A stretch of DNA of 64,000 nucleotides from Solibacillus sp. FSL W7-1436 (lineage in GTDB: Bacteria; Bacillota; Bacilli; Bacillales_A; Planococcaceae): contig NZ_JBBOWV010000001.1 in the NCBI RefSeq assembly GCF_038007305.1, positions 1,726,501 through 1,790,500 on the forward strand, read 5' to 3'. Position 1 is the first letter of the stretch. The number at the start of each line of letters is the position of its first letter. Below, piece after piece: positions 9,266 to 17,597 of this stretch. Made by a program: the position numbers and the translations under genes. The notes beneath the pieces were generated by a model. The model did not search any database. It saw nothing but the letters and a program-made list of their open reading frames with translations, and was not told where the DNA came from.

Positions 9266-10570
9266 ATGACAAACTTAAGACCAGAAACACTATTATTACA
9301 CGGGGGTCAAAAGCCAGACCCGGAAACAGGAGCAATCGCAGTTCCGGTGTACCGTACAACTGCCTATGCATTTAACGACACAGCTCATGCGCAACGTCTA
9401 TTTGCATTACAGGAAACAGGCAATATTTATTCACGTATTATGAATCCGACAGTCGGGGCTTTTGAAGAACGGGTTGCTTTATTAGAAGGGGGCACAGCTG
9501 CAGTAGGGCTTTCATCTGGCGCAGCAGCAGTGGCATTTTCTATTTTAAACGTTGCAGGTGCAGGGGATGAAATTGTTGCGGCAGGTTCTCTTTACGGCGG
9601 AACTTACAATTTATTCGCAACTACATTGCCTCGCTACGGCATTACAGTAAAATTTGTGGATGAATCAGATCCTGCAAACTTCCAAGCGGCAATCACGGAT
9701 AAAACGAAGGCGATCTTCGCTGAAATTATCGGAAATCCAAGCTTGAAAGTACTGGATATCGAAGAGGTAGCAAACATCGCTCATGACAATGGTCTTCCTT
9801 TATTAATCGACAGCACATTTGCTTCCCCATATGGAAGTAATCCGATCGAATTCGGCGCGGATGTTGTCATTCATTCTGCAACAAAATGGATTGGCGGCCA
9901 CGGAACGACGATCGGCGGGATTGTCGTTGATGCCGGGAAGTTCGACTGGACGCAAGGAAGACATCCAGGATTTACAGAACCGGATACTTCTTACCACGGT
10001 CTACGCTACGGAATTGACACAGCAGGCGCTGCATTTGCGACAAAGCTTCGTGTTCAACTATTGCGTGATTTTGGTCCAACATTATCTGCTGACGCGGCAT
10101 TTAATTTCCTGCAAGGACTTGAAACGCTTCATTTGCGTATTGTCCGTCATAATGAAAACACACAAAAAGTTGCCGAGTATTTAAGAAACCACCCATTTGT
10201 GGAATACGTAAATTACAACGGCTTTGAAGATTTTGCGACACATGATTTAGCGAAGAAGTATCTGAAAAACGGCTTCGGATCGATCATTACGTTCGGCATT
10301 AAAGGTGGGCGTGAAGCAGGTCGCCAAGTAATCGATAACGTGGAATTGTTCTCGCATGTAGCAAACGTCGGGGATGCCCGTTCATTGATTATCCATCCTG
10401 CTAGTACAACGCACCAACAGTTATCTGCGGAAGAATTAAAAACTGCAGGCGTATCGGAAGAGCTCATTCGCTTATCGATCGGGTTAGAAGCAGCAGAAGA
10501 TATTATCGCAGATTTAGAACAGGCATTAGCGAAAGTTGCAGCTGAAGTAGGGGTGGAAACAAACGCATAA
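9266..10570 (+). CDS. metY: O-acetylhomoserine aminocarboxypropyltransferase (homocysteine synthase)
   Basis: 434 residues, the length of MetY of the Cys/Met-metabolism PLP family. The PLP lysine lies in SATKWIGGHGTTIGG, and LSSGAAAVAFSIL and SLYGGTYNLF are the cofactor loops. It replaces the acetyl group of O-acetyl-L-homoserine with sulfide to give homocysteine, the direct sulfhydrylation route to methionine. The S-box riboswitch upstream ties it to SAM level. No acetyltransferase (metX/metA) is next to it; homoserine dehydrogenase lies 1.2 kb downstream as a separate unit. Confidence 0.95.
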   Translation: MTNLRPETLLLHGGQKPDPETGAIAVPVYRTTAYAFNDTAHAQRLFALQETGNIYSRIMNPTVGAFEERVALLEGGTAAVGLSSGAAAVAFSILNVAGAGDEIVAAGSLYGGTYNLFATTLPRYGITVKFVDESDPANFQAAITDKTKAIFAEIIGNPSLKVLDIEEVANIAHDNGLPLLIDSTFASPYGSNPIEFGADVVIHSATKWIGGHGTTIGGIVVDAGKFDWTQGRHPGFTEPDTSYHGLRYGIDTAGAAFATKLRVQLLRDFGPTLSADAAFNFLQGLETLHLRIVRHNENTQKVAEYLRNHPFVEYVNYNGFEDFATHDLAKKYLKNGFGSIITFGIKGGREAGRQVIDNVELFSHVANVGDARSLIIHPASTTHQQLSAEELKTAGVSEELIRLSIGLEAAEDIIADLEQALAKVAAEVGVETNA

Positions 10571-10584
10571 TACCTTAAAAAAAG

Positions 10585-10620
10585 GCTTAGCTTTTCCCAT
10601 TCGAAAAGCTAAGCAATTTT
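10585..10620 (+). terminator. Intrinsic terminator of metY
   Basis: GCTTAGCTTTTC pairs with GAAAAGCTAAGC around a 6-base loop, followed by AATTTTT, immediately after the metY stop. Confidence 0.85.
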
Positions 10621-10759
10621 TAGAAAATTAATCCCTACTATTTTTATAAGTTTTATTGACAAATTGAATACCAAGTAATACAATAGGGATAATAAATTAC
10701 CAACCGGAAAAATTTAAAGTGATGTTGCAGCATCATGGGAAGAAAAGGAGTTGTTCAAA

Positions 10760-11158
10760 ATGGGGAAAGTATACAGTGCACAAAACGTAGCTGCCTATAT
10801 TATTTATGAACTAAATGACGTAAAGGAATTTGTGAACGCTTGCGCTATCCAGCAAATTTTGGCGGATGTGAATACGATGTGGCAGCATGTTTTTGGACAC
10901 AGTGCTTTCTCTGAACAAGCTCACGATCTTGCCACAGCGGGATATGTTGTAAAAGAAGTTGCCGAGGAATACAAAATTCATGGTACAGCCCATATTTTAC
11001 AGCCGGCCAGAGAGTGGTTCTTAAAATATGGTGAATTTCAGTTAGTGGAGCGCCCATACGCGGTCCCTGACTACTCGGCAAAAGAGGAAATCGTCATGAC
11101 TAAGATTTTAACTGCCTATCGTTTACGGGCATATAATGATATAAACATGGCAGTATAA
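10760..11158 (+). CDS. Small protein with possible Panacea (DUF4065/SocA-like) fold
   Basis: 132 residues from the ATG at 10760, 9 bases after AAGGAG; an in-frame TTG at 10751 abuts the ribosome site. The order VAAYIIYEL, a helix around QQILADVNTMWQHVFG, then VVKEVAEEYKIHGTAHI looks like the helix pattern and the terminal (Y)xxYKxYG motif of Panacea/DUF4065 proteins, which serve as antitoxins or proteolytic adaptors. The resemblance is partial and judged by eye. No toxin partner is adjacent. It is a single gene with its own terminator. Confidence 0.45.
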   Translation: MGKVYSAQNVAAYIIYELNDVKEFVNACAIQQILADVNTMWQHVFGHSAFSEQAHDLATAGYVVKEVAEEYKIHGTAHILQPAREWFLKYGEFQLVERPYAVPDYSAKEEIVMTKILTAYRLRAYNDINMAV

Positions 11159-11169
11159 AATATTTCCGG

Positions 11170-11202
11170 AACACTAGTGAGCCCCCTTGCTAGTGTTTTT
11201 TT
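11170..11202 (+). terminator. Intrinsic terminator
   Basis: AACACTAG pairs with CTAGTGTT, followed by seven T residues, 11 bases after the stop of the preceding gene. Confidence 0.8.
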
Positions 11203-11238
11203 ATTTTCTGAAATTTTTGGGGGCGATGTATGGCTTTT

Positions 11239-11553
11239 ATTAGAAAAACAGAAGCGTTTATTAGAAGAAGTTGTGGGGATATTAGAAGAAATGGTGATGT
11301 TATTAGAATTTGGATGAACTTGGCGTTTAGGGATGCAATTTTTGTAGCAAAAATCGCGTGCGAAAACGGTGTCGGCAGTTTTATTAGAACAATGGTGTGC
11401 GATATTAGAAAAAGTGTGGCCGATATTAGAAGATGGAGCGAGGATATTAGCACATCTCAGACCCATATTAGAACATTGAACGCTTATATTAGAAGATCGC
11501 ACTTTTATTAGAACATTTTAAAATATATTAGATGATTTCCGAATATATTAGAA
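11239..11553 (+). repeat. 21-bp phased ATTAGAA array, locus 1
   Basis: The core ATTAGAA, or a one-mismatch variant, starts at 11239, 11260, 11281, 11302, 11383, 11404, 11425, 11446, 11467, 11488, 11507, 11527 and 11547. Nearly all steps are 21 bases (three are 19-20). The 81-base gap holds decayed units at about four periods. The 12-14 bases between cores are unique. The array starts 37 bases after a terminator and the core lies on the strand of both neighbours. Confidence 0.9.
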
Positions 11554-11802
11554 AATACTAAAGCACTTTCACTACTTGGCTCCAAATACAAGAAATCACT
11601 GGAAAAAATGACACCTCAGTCCTTAAATTAGCTCTTAAAAAATAAAATTTGAATGAATATTGACCGTTTACAGTAAACAAATGTCCTTCTAGGAGAGATT
11701 TCTCTTGTTTTCATGTATTATATAGGATAGAATTTTCTTTAAGATAAATTTTTTGAATTATTCGTTAATATATGTGTGTTAAGAATTTGGAGGAGAAAGG
11801 CA
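11554..11802 (+). other. Leader region of hom with a 13-bp palindrome
   Basis: AT-rich DNA between the phased array and hom. It contains GTTTACAGTAAAC (11666-11678), a perfect 6-1-6 palindrome that could be an operator. No riboswitch or T-box was recognised here. Confidence 0.4.
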
Positions 11803-12789
11803 ATGGCAACAATCAAGGCAGCGATCTTAGGATTTGGTACAGTGGGTCAGGGAATTTACCATATTTTAAATGAAAAGAGGCAGGAGCTTCGCGAAAAGCT
11901 AGGTGTTGAACTGGAGGTCGCGAAGATTTTAGTAACCGATGCAAGCCGTGAGCGTGTACCGGGTACAAAACATTTAATGACGGAATCAATGGATGACGTT
12001 CTGGCGGAAAATAATCTGCAAGTTGTTTTTGAAGCGATTGTAAATGAAGAGCCTGCATTTACTTATTTAAAGCGCGCTGTTGAGGCGAAATGCCATGTCA
12101 TTACAGCGAATAAGGTGATGCTTGCAAAACGCGGCGAGGAGCTCGAAGCATTGGCGAAAGTTAATGGTGTATTCGTAGGCTACGAGGCAACGGTAGCAGG
12201 CGGTGTGCCGATTATTAAAACAATGAAAAACATTCTTCTAGTCAATGAAGTAAGCTGCGTTCAAGGAATTTTAAATGGAACGACAAACTATATTTTAACT
12301 AAGATGCGTGCAGAAGGCTGGAGCTTTGAACAGGCATTAGAAGAAGCGCAGCATTTAGGCTATGCAGAAGCAGATCCATTTAACGATGTATCGGGTCAGG
12401 ATGCATTCAAAAAGCTTATGATTTTATCGAGCCTTGCATTTGGAGAGCAGCCAAATTGGGCAGATGTTGAAGTGATCGGCATCGATACAATCACGTCAGA
12501 GGAAGTAGCGGAAGCAACAGCGCAAGGTCTTCGCTATCGTCATGTGGCGGAAGTGGAGAAACTTGAAGACGGTACGATTCATGCGAAGGTGGCACCACTG
12601 CTGGTAAACAATGAACATCCGCTTTACCCTGTAGACGATGTATTCAATGCAGTGACGATGGAGACAAACTACATCGGGACATTATCCGTAATTGGGCCTG
12701 GAGCGGGGATGTATCCGACTGCAAGTGTAATGGTAGAGGATTACGCTGAAATTATCGGTAAACGTGCGGGGTTTACAGTCACTATTTAA
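11803..12789 (+). CDS. hom: Homoserine dehydrogenase, short form without ACT domain
   Basis: 328 residues from the ATG at 11803 after GGAGGAGAAAGG; the upstream in-frame start lacks a ribosome site. The Rossmann motif GFGTVGQG opens the protein, TANKVMLAKRGEEL carries the conserved Lys, and GILNGTTNYILT with EADPFNDVSGQDAF are the catalytic homoserine motifs. It reduces aspartate semialdehyde to homoserine for threonine and methionine. Common Bacillus enzymes have about 430 residues with a C-terminal ACT domain for threonine feedback; that domain is missing here. Confidence 0.93.
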   Translation: MATIKAAILGFGTVGQGIYHILNEKRQELREKLGVELEVAKILVTDASRERVPGTKHLMTESMDDVLAENNLQVVFEAIVNEEPAFTYLKRAVEAKCHVITANKVMLAKRGEELEALAKVNGVFVGYEATVAGGVPIIKTMKNILLVNEVSCVQGILNGTTNYILTKMRAEGWSFEQALEEAQHLGYAEADPFNDVSGQDAFKKLMILSSLAFGEQPNWADVEVIGIDTITSEEVAEATAQGLRYRHVAEVEKLEDGTIHAKVAPLLVNNEHPLYPVDDVFNAVTMETNYIGTLSVIGPGAGMYPTASVMVEDYAEIIGKRAGFTVTI

Positions 12790-12802
12790 TAAGAAGAGAT
12801 TA

Positions 12803-12844
12803 AAAAGAAGCGAACTCGATGAACGAATTCGCTTCTTTTCTTTT
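12803..12844 (+). terminator. Intrinsic terminator of hom
   Basis: AAAAGAAGCGAA pairs with TTCGCTTCTTTT around a 13-base loop, followed by more T residues. A second hairpin (about 12869-12902, CTCCAT/ATGGAG core) lies between here and the convergent gene. Confidence 0.75.
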
Positions 12845-12918
12845 AATGAATTTAGACAATCTCGCATCGGGCCCTCCATGACTGATGGAGTTAACCGGGC
12901 GCTTTAACACTTTTATTC

Positions 12919-13152
12919 TTAGTCTTCATCTTTTATATCGACATCTTCAGGAATTGGTGTGTTCCTCCAGATTTCGATCTCTTCTTTAATTCGCTCGAGT
13001 TGCTGATGGTACGTATCAAATTGCGCACTGTTAATTAAAAAGTGTTCACCATCATGCACTGCTTTAATGCGACCGGTATAAATGTACTGTAAAACCTGAT
13101 GTTCAGGCATGCCTATTTCTGCTGCAGTTTGTTCTACCGTTTTATACATCAT
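12919..13152 (-). CDS. Excisionase-like helix-turn-helix DNA-binding protein
   Basis: 77 residues. The segment TVEQTAAEIGMPEHQVLQYIYTG is a MerR/excisionase-type winged helix-turn-helix, followed by GRIKAVHDGEHFLI as the wing and an acidic C-terminal tail. AAGGAGG precedes two consecutive ATG codons; either may start the protein. Stand-alone proteins of this type are often named excisionase without any phage nearby, as here. It is probably a small regulator. Confidence 0.65.
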   Translation of the reverse strand: MMYKTVEQTAAEIGMPEHQVLQYIYTGRIKAVHDGEHFLINSAQFDTYHQQLERIKEEIEIWRNTPIPEDVDIKDED

Positions 13153-13270
13153 GATGCCTCCTTTTTAGTTTTACTTAATCTTATTATAAAACGATTTTAG
13201 AAAAACTTCATCTCGAATAGACTTACAACGTATGATAGCATAATTAATATAATTAAATGAGGTGTCGGAT

Positions 13271-14137
13271 ATGAATATTTTACCGTATTTATTTGTGCTG
13301 CTGGCCGCAATGCTTTGGGGGACGGTCGGAACAACACAAACCTTTTTATCGGAAGGGATCTCTTCCTTTGCGGTAGCATGTGTCAGGTCCGGTATTGGCG
13401 GCGGTGTGTTGCTGCTGGCGGTTCTTTTAATGCGGAAAATTTCGTTCCGTAACTGGTCATGGAAATGGACGATTTTAGCCGCGATTGCGATAGCTTTATT
13501 CCAAAGTCTATTTTTCACTTCTGTACGCTTTACAGGAGTTGCGGTGGGTACGGTTGTGACAATCGGAAGTGCGCCGGTATTTGCGGGGTTCATCGAGTGG
13601 ATCTTTTGGAAAGTAAGGCCCACCCTCGTATGGGCAATCGCGACAGTGCTTGCCATTATCGGCTGCCTGATGTTGTTTATGAATCAAGGTGAGACGGCGA
13701 TTCACCCGCTTGGTATCGGGTTAGCACTGGCTGCAGGATCCATGTTTGCGCTTTATACGAATGTGAGCAAGCAATTGATGAAACGGGAAGAAACATTGCC
13801 TGCTGTTGCAATGACTTTCTCCATTTGCGCATTGCTTTTGTTGCCGCTTGCAGCAAAAGACGGGTTTGAATGGCTGACAGAAGATGTGAATATTTGGCCG
13901 ATTCTTTTTATGGCACTTGCTGCTACAAGTTTGGCATACATATTATTTTTAGGCGGATTAAAGAAAATCAGTTCGTCCGCTGCAGTAACATTGAGCCTAG
14001 CCGAACCTTTAACAGCCGCATTACTCGGTGTGTTTTTAGTAGGGGAACATTTAACATTTGTTGCTTGGATCGGTGTTGGTTTATTATTAGGAGGAATAAT
14101 TGTGCTGACATTCGGCACTAAGAAAGCTGCTTCATAG
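13271..14137 (+). CDS. EamA-family DMT transporter
   Basis: 288 residues with ten predicted helices in two EamA repeats; the second repeat ends with the typical LAEPLTAALLGVFLVGEHL followed by a GGIIVL helix. The ATG at 13271 lies 7 bases after GAGGTG; an in-frame GTG at 13262 overlaps that site. Members move amino acids, nucleosides or drugs across the inner membrane; the cargo here is unknown. It is a single gene with a terminator overlapping its end. Confidence 0.85.
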   Translation: MNILPYLFVLLAAMLWGTVGTTQTFLSEGISSFAVACVRSGIGGGVLLLAVLLMRKISFRNWSWKWTILAAIAIALFQSLFFTSVRFTGVAVGTVVTIGSAPVFAGFIEWIFWKVRPTLVWAIATVLAIIGCLMLFMNQGETAIHPLGIGLALAAGSMFALYTNVSKQLMKREETLPAVAMTFSICALLLLPLAAKDGFEWLTEDVNIWPILFMALAATSLAYILFLGGLKKISSSAAVTLSLAEPLTAALLGVFLVGEHLTFVAWIGVGLLLGGIIVLTFGTKKAAS

Positions 14138-14152
14138 GAGGCAGTTTTTTTG
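14125..14152 (+). terminator. Intrinsic terminator overlapping the end of the EamA gene
   Basis: CTGCTTC pairs with GAGGCAG (one G-U pair) around a 4-base loop, followed by seven T residues. Confidence 0.7.
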
Positions 14153-14171
14153 TTGGTATAAGTCCGTGGTG

Positions 14172-14285
14172 AAAGTGGAAAAAACTGTGCATAAAGTGGA
14201 AAGTTATGCGGGAAAAGGAGAACTTTTTTAATGAAAAGTAGAACCTTACGCTAAGAAAGTAGAACAGATCACATATAAAGTAGAA
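14172..14285 (+). repeat. 21-bp phased AAAGTRGAA array
   Basis: Six cores start at exactly 21-base steps: 14172 and 14193 (AAAGTGGAA), 14214 (AAAGGAGAA), 14235, 14256 and 14277 (AAAGTAGAA). The 12 bases between cores are unrelated. The array begins 20 bases after a terminator and lies on the strand of both neighbouring genes. The core differs from the ATTAGAA arrays but the period is the same. Confidence 0.9.
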
Positions 14286-14309
14286 TCTCTTTTAAATTAA
14301 ATAAGAAAT

Positions 14310-14331
14310 CTTAAGAATTTCTTCAGATTTA
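14310..14331 (+). promoter_or_regulatory. Candidate response-regulator binding site upstream of the two-component genes
   Basis: CTTAAGAATTTCTTCAGATTTA differs by one base from the sequence at 50264-50285 upstream of an ABC exporter. Its placement ahead of a TATAAA-like -10 at about 14363 fits an OmpR-type activator site. Identity of the binder is inferred. Confidence 0.6.
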
Positions 14332-14420
14332 CAGTAGTGAGATGTTAAGAAATGGGCTTTATTATAAACTTATAAGAAAAAGTTGGCTCTTCATTAAATA
14401 GTGGAGATGATGAGAAGGTT

Positions 14421-14524
14421 GATTGGAATGGAGGGGAGGCGACTCCTGCGGAAACAGCGCGAGCGAGAGACTACAGGCTCGAGCCGTGCCCGCGGAAAGC
14501 GTCCGACCCGGAATGGAAATCAAC
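14421..14524. repeat. GC-rich structured intergenic repeat, copy B
   Basis: Same 5' and 3' ends as copy A at 7878, with a diverged middle. Here the inner arms are GCGCGAGCGAGAG and CTCGAGCCGTGC around the same ACTACAGG loop. Base changes in both arms partly keep pairing, which suggests selection on a folded form. This copy lies in the likely 5' leader of the response-regulator mRNA, 44 bases before its start codon. Confidence 0.75.
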
Positions 14525-14567
14525 CACTTGCTATGATGGAGAACAAGAAAGTTGTGAGGTGAGCAAG

Positions 14568-15254
14568 ATGAATCAGCTGACGGTGCTCGTTACAGATGAC
14601 GATCAGGACATCCGGGACGGCATAGAAATTTATTTGAAAAATGAAGGCTACCGGGTATTAAAAGCGGCAGACGGGCTTGAGGCAATCGAACTGCTTGAAC
14701 AAAATGAAGTACACTGCATTATTTTAGACATCATGATGCCGAATATGGATGGGATTACCGCCACTTTCAAAATACGTGCAGAACGCAATATCCCGATTAT
14801 TATGCTTAGTGCAAAGGCGGAACAAACCGATAAGATCCACGGGCTTTCCGTAGGGGCGGACGATTATATTACGAAGCCGTTCCACCCGCTGGAACTGATG
14901 GCACGCGTGAAATCCCAGTTGAGACGCTATGTGAACCTCGGTACGGCAGGGGAAGCCGCTCCGCTTGTCGAAGGACTTGAGCTTGATGCGGCTGCAAGGG
15001 AAATCCGTGTGGACGGAACTCCTGTTAAACTGACACCGACTGAGTATAAAATAACCGAGCTTCTATTAAAGAATGCGGGGCGTGTCTATTCGATCAGCGA
15101 TATTTATGAGCTCGTATGGAATGAACCCGCTTATAATGCCGAAAATATTGTTGCCGTGCATATCCGCAAAATCCGTGAAAAAATTGAAGCAGATCCGAAA
15201 AACCCCCGTTATTTAAAAGTAGTTTGGGGATTGGGCTATAAAATTGAAAAGTAA
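14568..15254 (+). CDS. OmpR-family response regulator
   Basis: 228 residues. The receiver domain (1-115) has the acidic pocket TDDDQD, the phospho-acceptor Asp in IILDIMMPNMDG and the Lys in DYITKPF; a winged-helix DNA-binding domain occupies about 130-228. The ATG at 14568 is 8 bases after GTGAGGTG; an in-frame GTG at 14559 overlaps that site. It is paired with the sensor kinase at 15399. A 22-bp motif upstream recurs before the ABC genes at 50345, suggesting autoregulation and a shared regulon. Confidence 0.93.
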   Translation: MNQLTVLVTDDDQDIRDGIEIYLKNEGYRVLKAADGLEAIELLEQNEVHCIILDIMMPNMDGITATFKIRAERNIPIIMLSAKAEQTDKIHGLSVGADDYITKPFHPLELMARVKSQLRRYVNLGTAGEAAPLVEGLELDAAAREIRVDGTPVKLTPTEYKITELLLKNAGRVYSISDIYELVWNEPAYNAENIVAVHIRKIREKIEADPKNPRYLKVVWGLGYKIEK

Positions 15255-15378
15255 AATTCTCTCTTGGGTTGGAGCACTCGGCGCGGCATTCGGTTTTTAT
15301 TTTCTCGGGACATATTTTATCGACTATTTGACAGGGCGTTTTGTGCCTTTAGTAAAGCAACTAATATATTTTTTATAA
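15244..15378 (+). CDS. Possible 44-residue membrane peptide between regulator and sensor
   Basis: A TTG-started frame overlapping the last codons of the response regulator and ending 20 bases before the kinase. The product starts MKSKILSWVGALGAAFGFYF and has one hydrophobic span (about 8-27), an aromatic-rich tail and a basic N-terminus. The open frame fills the whole gap between the two genes and looks like protein rather than spacer. No clear ribosome site is visible beyond translational coupling. It might be a small partner of the sensor. Confidence 0.45.
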   Translation: MKSKILSWVGALGAAFGFYFLGTYFIDYLTGRFVPLVKQLIYFL

Positions 15379-15398
15379 TTAAGTGAGGAGGAAGAAAA

Positions 15399-17591
15399 AT
15401 GAAAAATAATAAATTATACCTCCAGCTTTTTCTTATTTTTGTGGTGGCAACTGCAGTCAGTTTAATTTTTACAAATGGTGGTCGTTTTTTAGGGAAAACC
15501 TTTTATGAATCGCAAAATTATAACAACGAAGCAGAGAACATGGTATACGAGTTCTCGCAATATGTATTTAACACGCCAACAGAAGAGGATTTTGAAAGGG
15601 CATTAACAGTATCGGGTGAGGAAATTGAGGCTTACCGCACATATTACGGTTCCCTTGCTGAGCAAATACAAAGTATTAAAGAGCAGTATGCAGGCGAAAT
15701 AGATGCAACACAAGATCAGGAAGTAATCGAGGCAATTGAACAAGAACGTGATGCCAAAATTGCCGACATTAAGAAAAATTTTGAAGATGATGAATATGTG
15801 AAAGAAAAAATTCTAGTAATTAAGAAAAAAGCAATTCAGCAGAAGCTTAAAGAAATTGAAAGAGACAAAAAGGAAATTTTAAGCAAATACGATTACTTTG
15901 CATATGAATTTAAAGATGAAAAAACCGGCGAAGTTTACCGCAATGGTGATATCAGCGAAAAGAATGTCTTTAAAAAATCGTTTAAAAATGTAGGGGGAAA
16001 TCTCACAGGTCTCTATCCGCTTAATTATTATGAGCAAGATACCATGGGGATTCTGCAGGATAGCTACACACTTGAGCAGGATTTATCGGATATTTCGGGT
16101 GTTGTAACAGTCCCGGTTAGTTGGATTGAAAACAATCATAGCAGTGAAAAAAGTGCATTTATCATTACGAAATATGTTTATTATGGCATTATTCTTGCAG
16201 GGATTATCAGTTTCATTTTATTGATGACGTCTTTAAAGCCGACGCTTGAACAGTTTAATCGCCAGTTCCAGCTGCGGGAGCTATTTGAACGTTTCCCGAT
16301 TGATATCCGGATTGTGATATACCTTATTACAACATACTTCGCGTTTATATGTAGCGGTGCCTTTACAAGGTCCATCCAGGGGATAATCTATTACTTTACG
16401 GATAATCGTTCCGACTTTCTTCTGAATTTCATCGTAACAAGTGTTATCAGTTTTGCGCTTATTGTAGCGGTCGTCTTTATGGTTGTATCCATATGGGCAA
16501 GTTTAAAAGAGCAGCGTGACCTGGAAAAAATCTGGCCGGAGACATTTACAGCGAAGTTTGTAGATGGTGCGCTTTCAATGTTTGAAAATCGTTCAATCGG
16601 AATTCAGTCGCTCATACTGCTTCTTATTGTCTTCCTTGGAGGCTTTGGATTTGCTGTTGTTGTGGCATCAGCAAGTTTCGGTGTTTTCCTGTTCTATATG
16701 TTTTTATTTGTAGTGTTCTTCATTCCGGCACTTTACATTTTTATGCGTCGTATGGGCTACCTGAACCGTATTATGCAACATACTGAAAACATGGCGCATG
16801 GCCGACTAACAAAGGATTTGAAAGTGAAAGGGGATTCTCCTTTAGCAAGACATGCCGAAAATTTAAACGGTATTCGTGAAGGTGTCCGTAACAGTATGAA
16901 TGAACAGGCGAAAAGTGAACAGATGAAAACAGAGCTGATTACAAACGTCAGCCATGATTTGCGTACACCGCTCACATCAATTATTACGTATACGGATTTA
17001 CTGAAAAATCCATCGATCACAGAGGAAGAGCGAAAAAAATATATCGAGATTTTAGATGCGAAATCGAATCGTTTAAAAACATTAATTGAAGACTTATTTG
17101 AAGTATCGAAAATGGCAAGCGGCAATGTAGAAATTACGAAACAGCGCATCGACTTAGCACAACTGTTGCAGCAGGCGGTCGGTGAGCATGGAGAAGACTT
17201 TGCAGCAGCCAATTTGGATTTACGTATCAATATTGCGGAGCAGCCGATTTATGCTCGTGTGGACGGGCAAAAGTGGTGGCGTGTCATTGATAACTTGATT
17301 ATTAATGCACGGAAATATTCGTTGGAGGGCACACGTGTTTACGTCAATTTGAAGTCGCATGAAGGCAATGCGGAATTGACTGTGAAAAATGTCGCGAAAT
17401 ACGAGCTGAACGAGGAAGCTTCCCAATTAATCGAGCGTTTCAAACGTGCGGATACATCACGTCATACAGAAGGCTCAGGGCTAGGGCTGGCGATTGCACA
17501 GTCGATAGTTGATTTGCATGATGGGCAATTGGAAATCGCAGTTGACGGGGATCTGTTTAAAGTGACAGTTAGTATCCCGATAGATAAATAA
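15399..17591 (+). CDS. Sensor histidine kinase with large membrane domain and extracellular coiled coil
   Basis: 730 residues. Helix 1 (10-27) is followed by an extracellular stretch with a charged coiled coil (about 95-165), a helix at 257-277, two more at 303-325 and 340-366, and two at 403-447. HAMP-like linker, HisKA with His519 in NVSHDLRTPLTS and a HATPase with DNLIINARKYS and GSGLGLAIA follow. Seven or so spans are many for this class. Ribosome site GAGGAGG. Ligand unknown; the shared motif at 50264 suggests it governs a MacB-like exporter. Confidence 0.9.
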   Translation: MKNNKLYLQLFLIFVVATAVSLIFTNGGRFLGKTFYESQNYNNEAENMVYEFSQYVFNTPTEEDFERALTVSGEEIEAYRTYYGSLAEQIQSIKEQYAGEIDATQDQEVIEAIEQERDAKIADIKKNFEDDEYVKEKILVIKKKAIQQKLKEIERDKKEILSKYDYFAYEFKDEKTGEVYRNGDISEKNVFKKSFKNVGGNLTGLYPLNYYEQDTMGILQDSYTLEQDLSDISGVVTVPVSWIENNHSSEKSAFIITKYVYYGIILAGIISFILLMTSLKPTLEQFNRQFQLRELFERFPIDIRIVIYLITTYFAFICSGAFTRSIQGIIYYFTDNRSDFLLNFIVTSVISFALIVAVVFMVVSIWASLKEQRDLEKIWPETFTAKFVDGALSMFENRSIGIQSLILLLIVFLGGFGFAVVVASASFGVFLFYMFLFVVFFIPALYIFMRRMGYLNRIMQHTENMAHGRLTKDLKVKGDSPLARHAENLNGIREGVRNSMNEQAKSEQMKTELITNVSHDLRTPLTSIITYTDLLKNPSITEEERKKYIEILDAKSNRLKTLIEDLFEVSKMASGNVEITKQRIDLAQLLQQAVGEHGEDFAAANLDLRINIAEQPIYARVDGQKWWRVIDNLIINARKYSLEGTRVYVNLKSHEGNAELTVKNVAKYELNEEASQLIERFKRADTSRHTEGSGLGLAIAQSIVDLHDGQLEIAVDGDLFKVTVSIPIDK

Positions 17592-17597
17592 AATTTG

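Noticed and set aside
11230-11511. Open frame of 93 codons with heptapeptide repeats (xIRR) through array 1
   Set aside because: It is the translation of the 21-bp phased DNA array; no ribosome site, phase breaks in the array and the other arrays carry stops, so it is not taken as a gene.
11239-11553. CRISPR array
   Set aside because: Core of 7 bp and unique parts of about 14 bp are far too short, the core is degenerate, and there are no cas genes.
12919-13152. Prophage or integrative element suggested by an excisionase-like protein
   Set aside because: No integrase, attachment sites or phage genes nearby; such small helix-turn-helix proteins are common outside phages.
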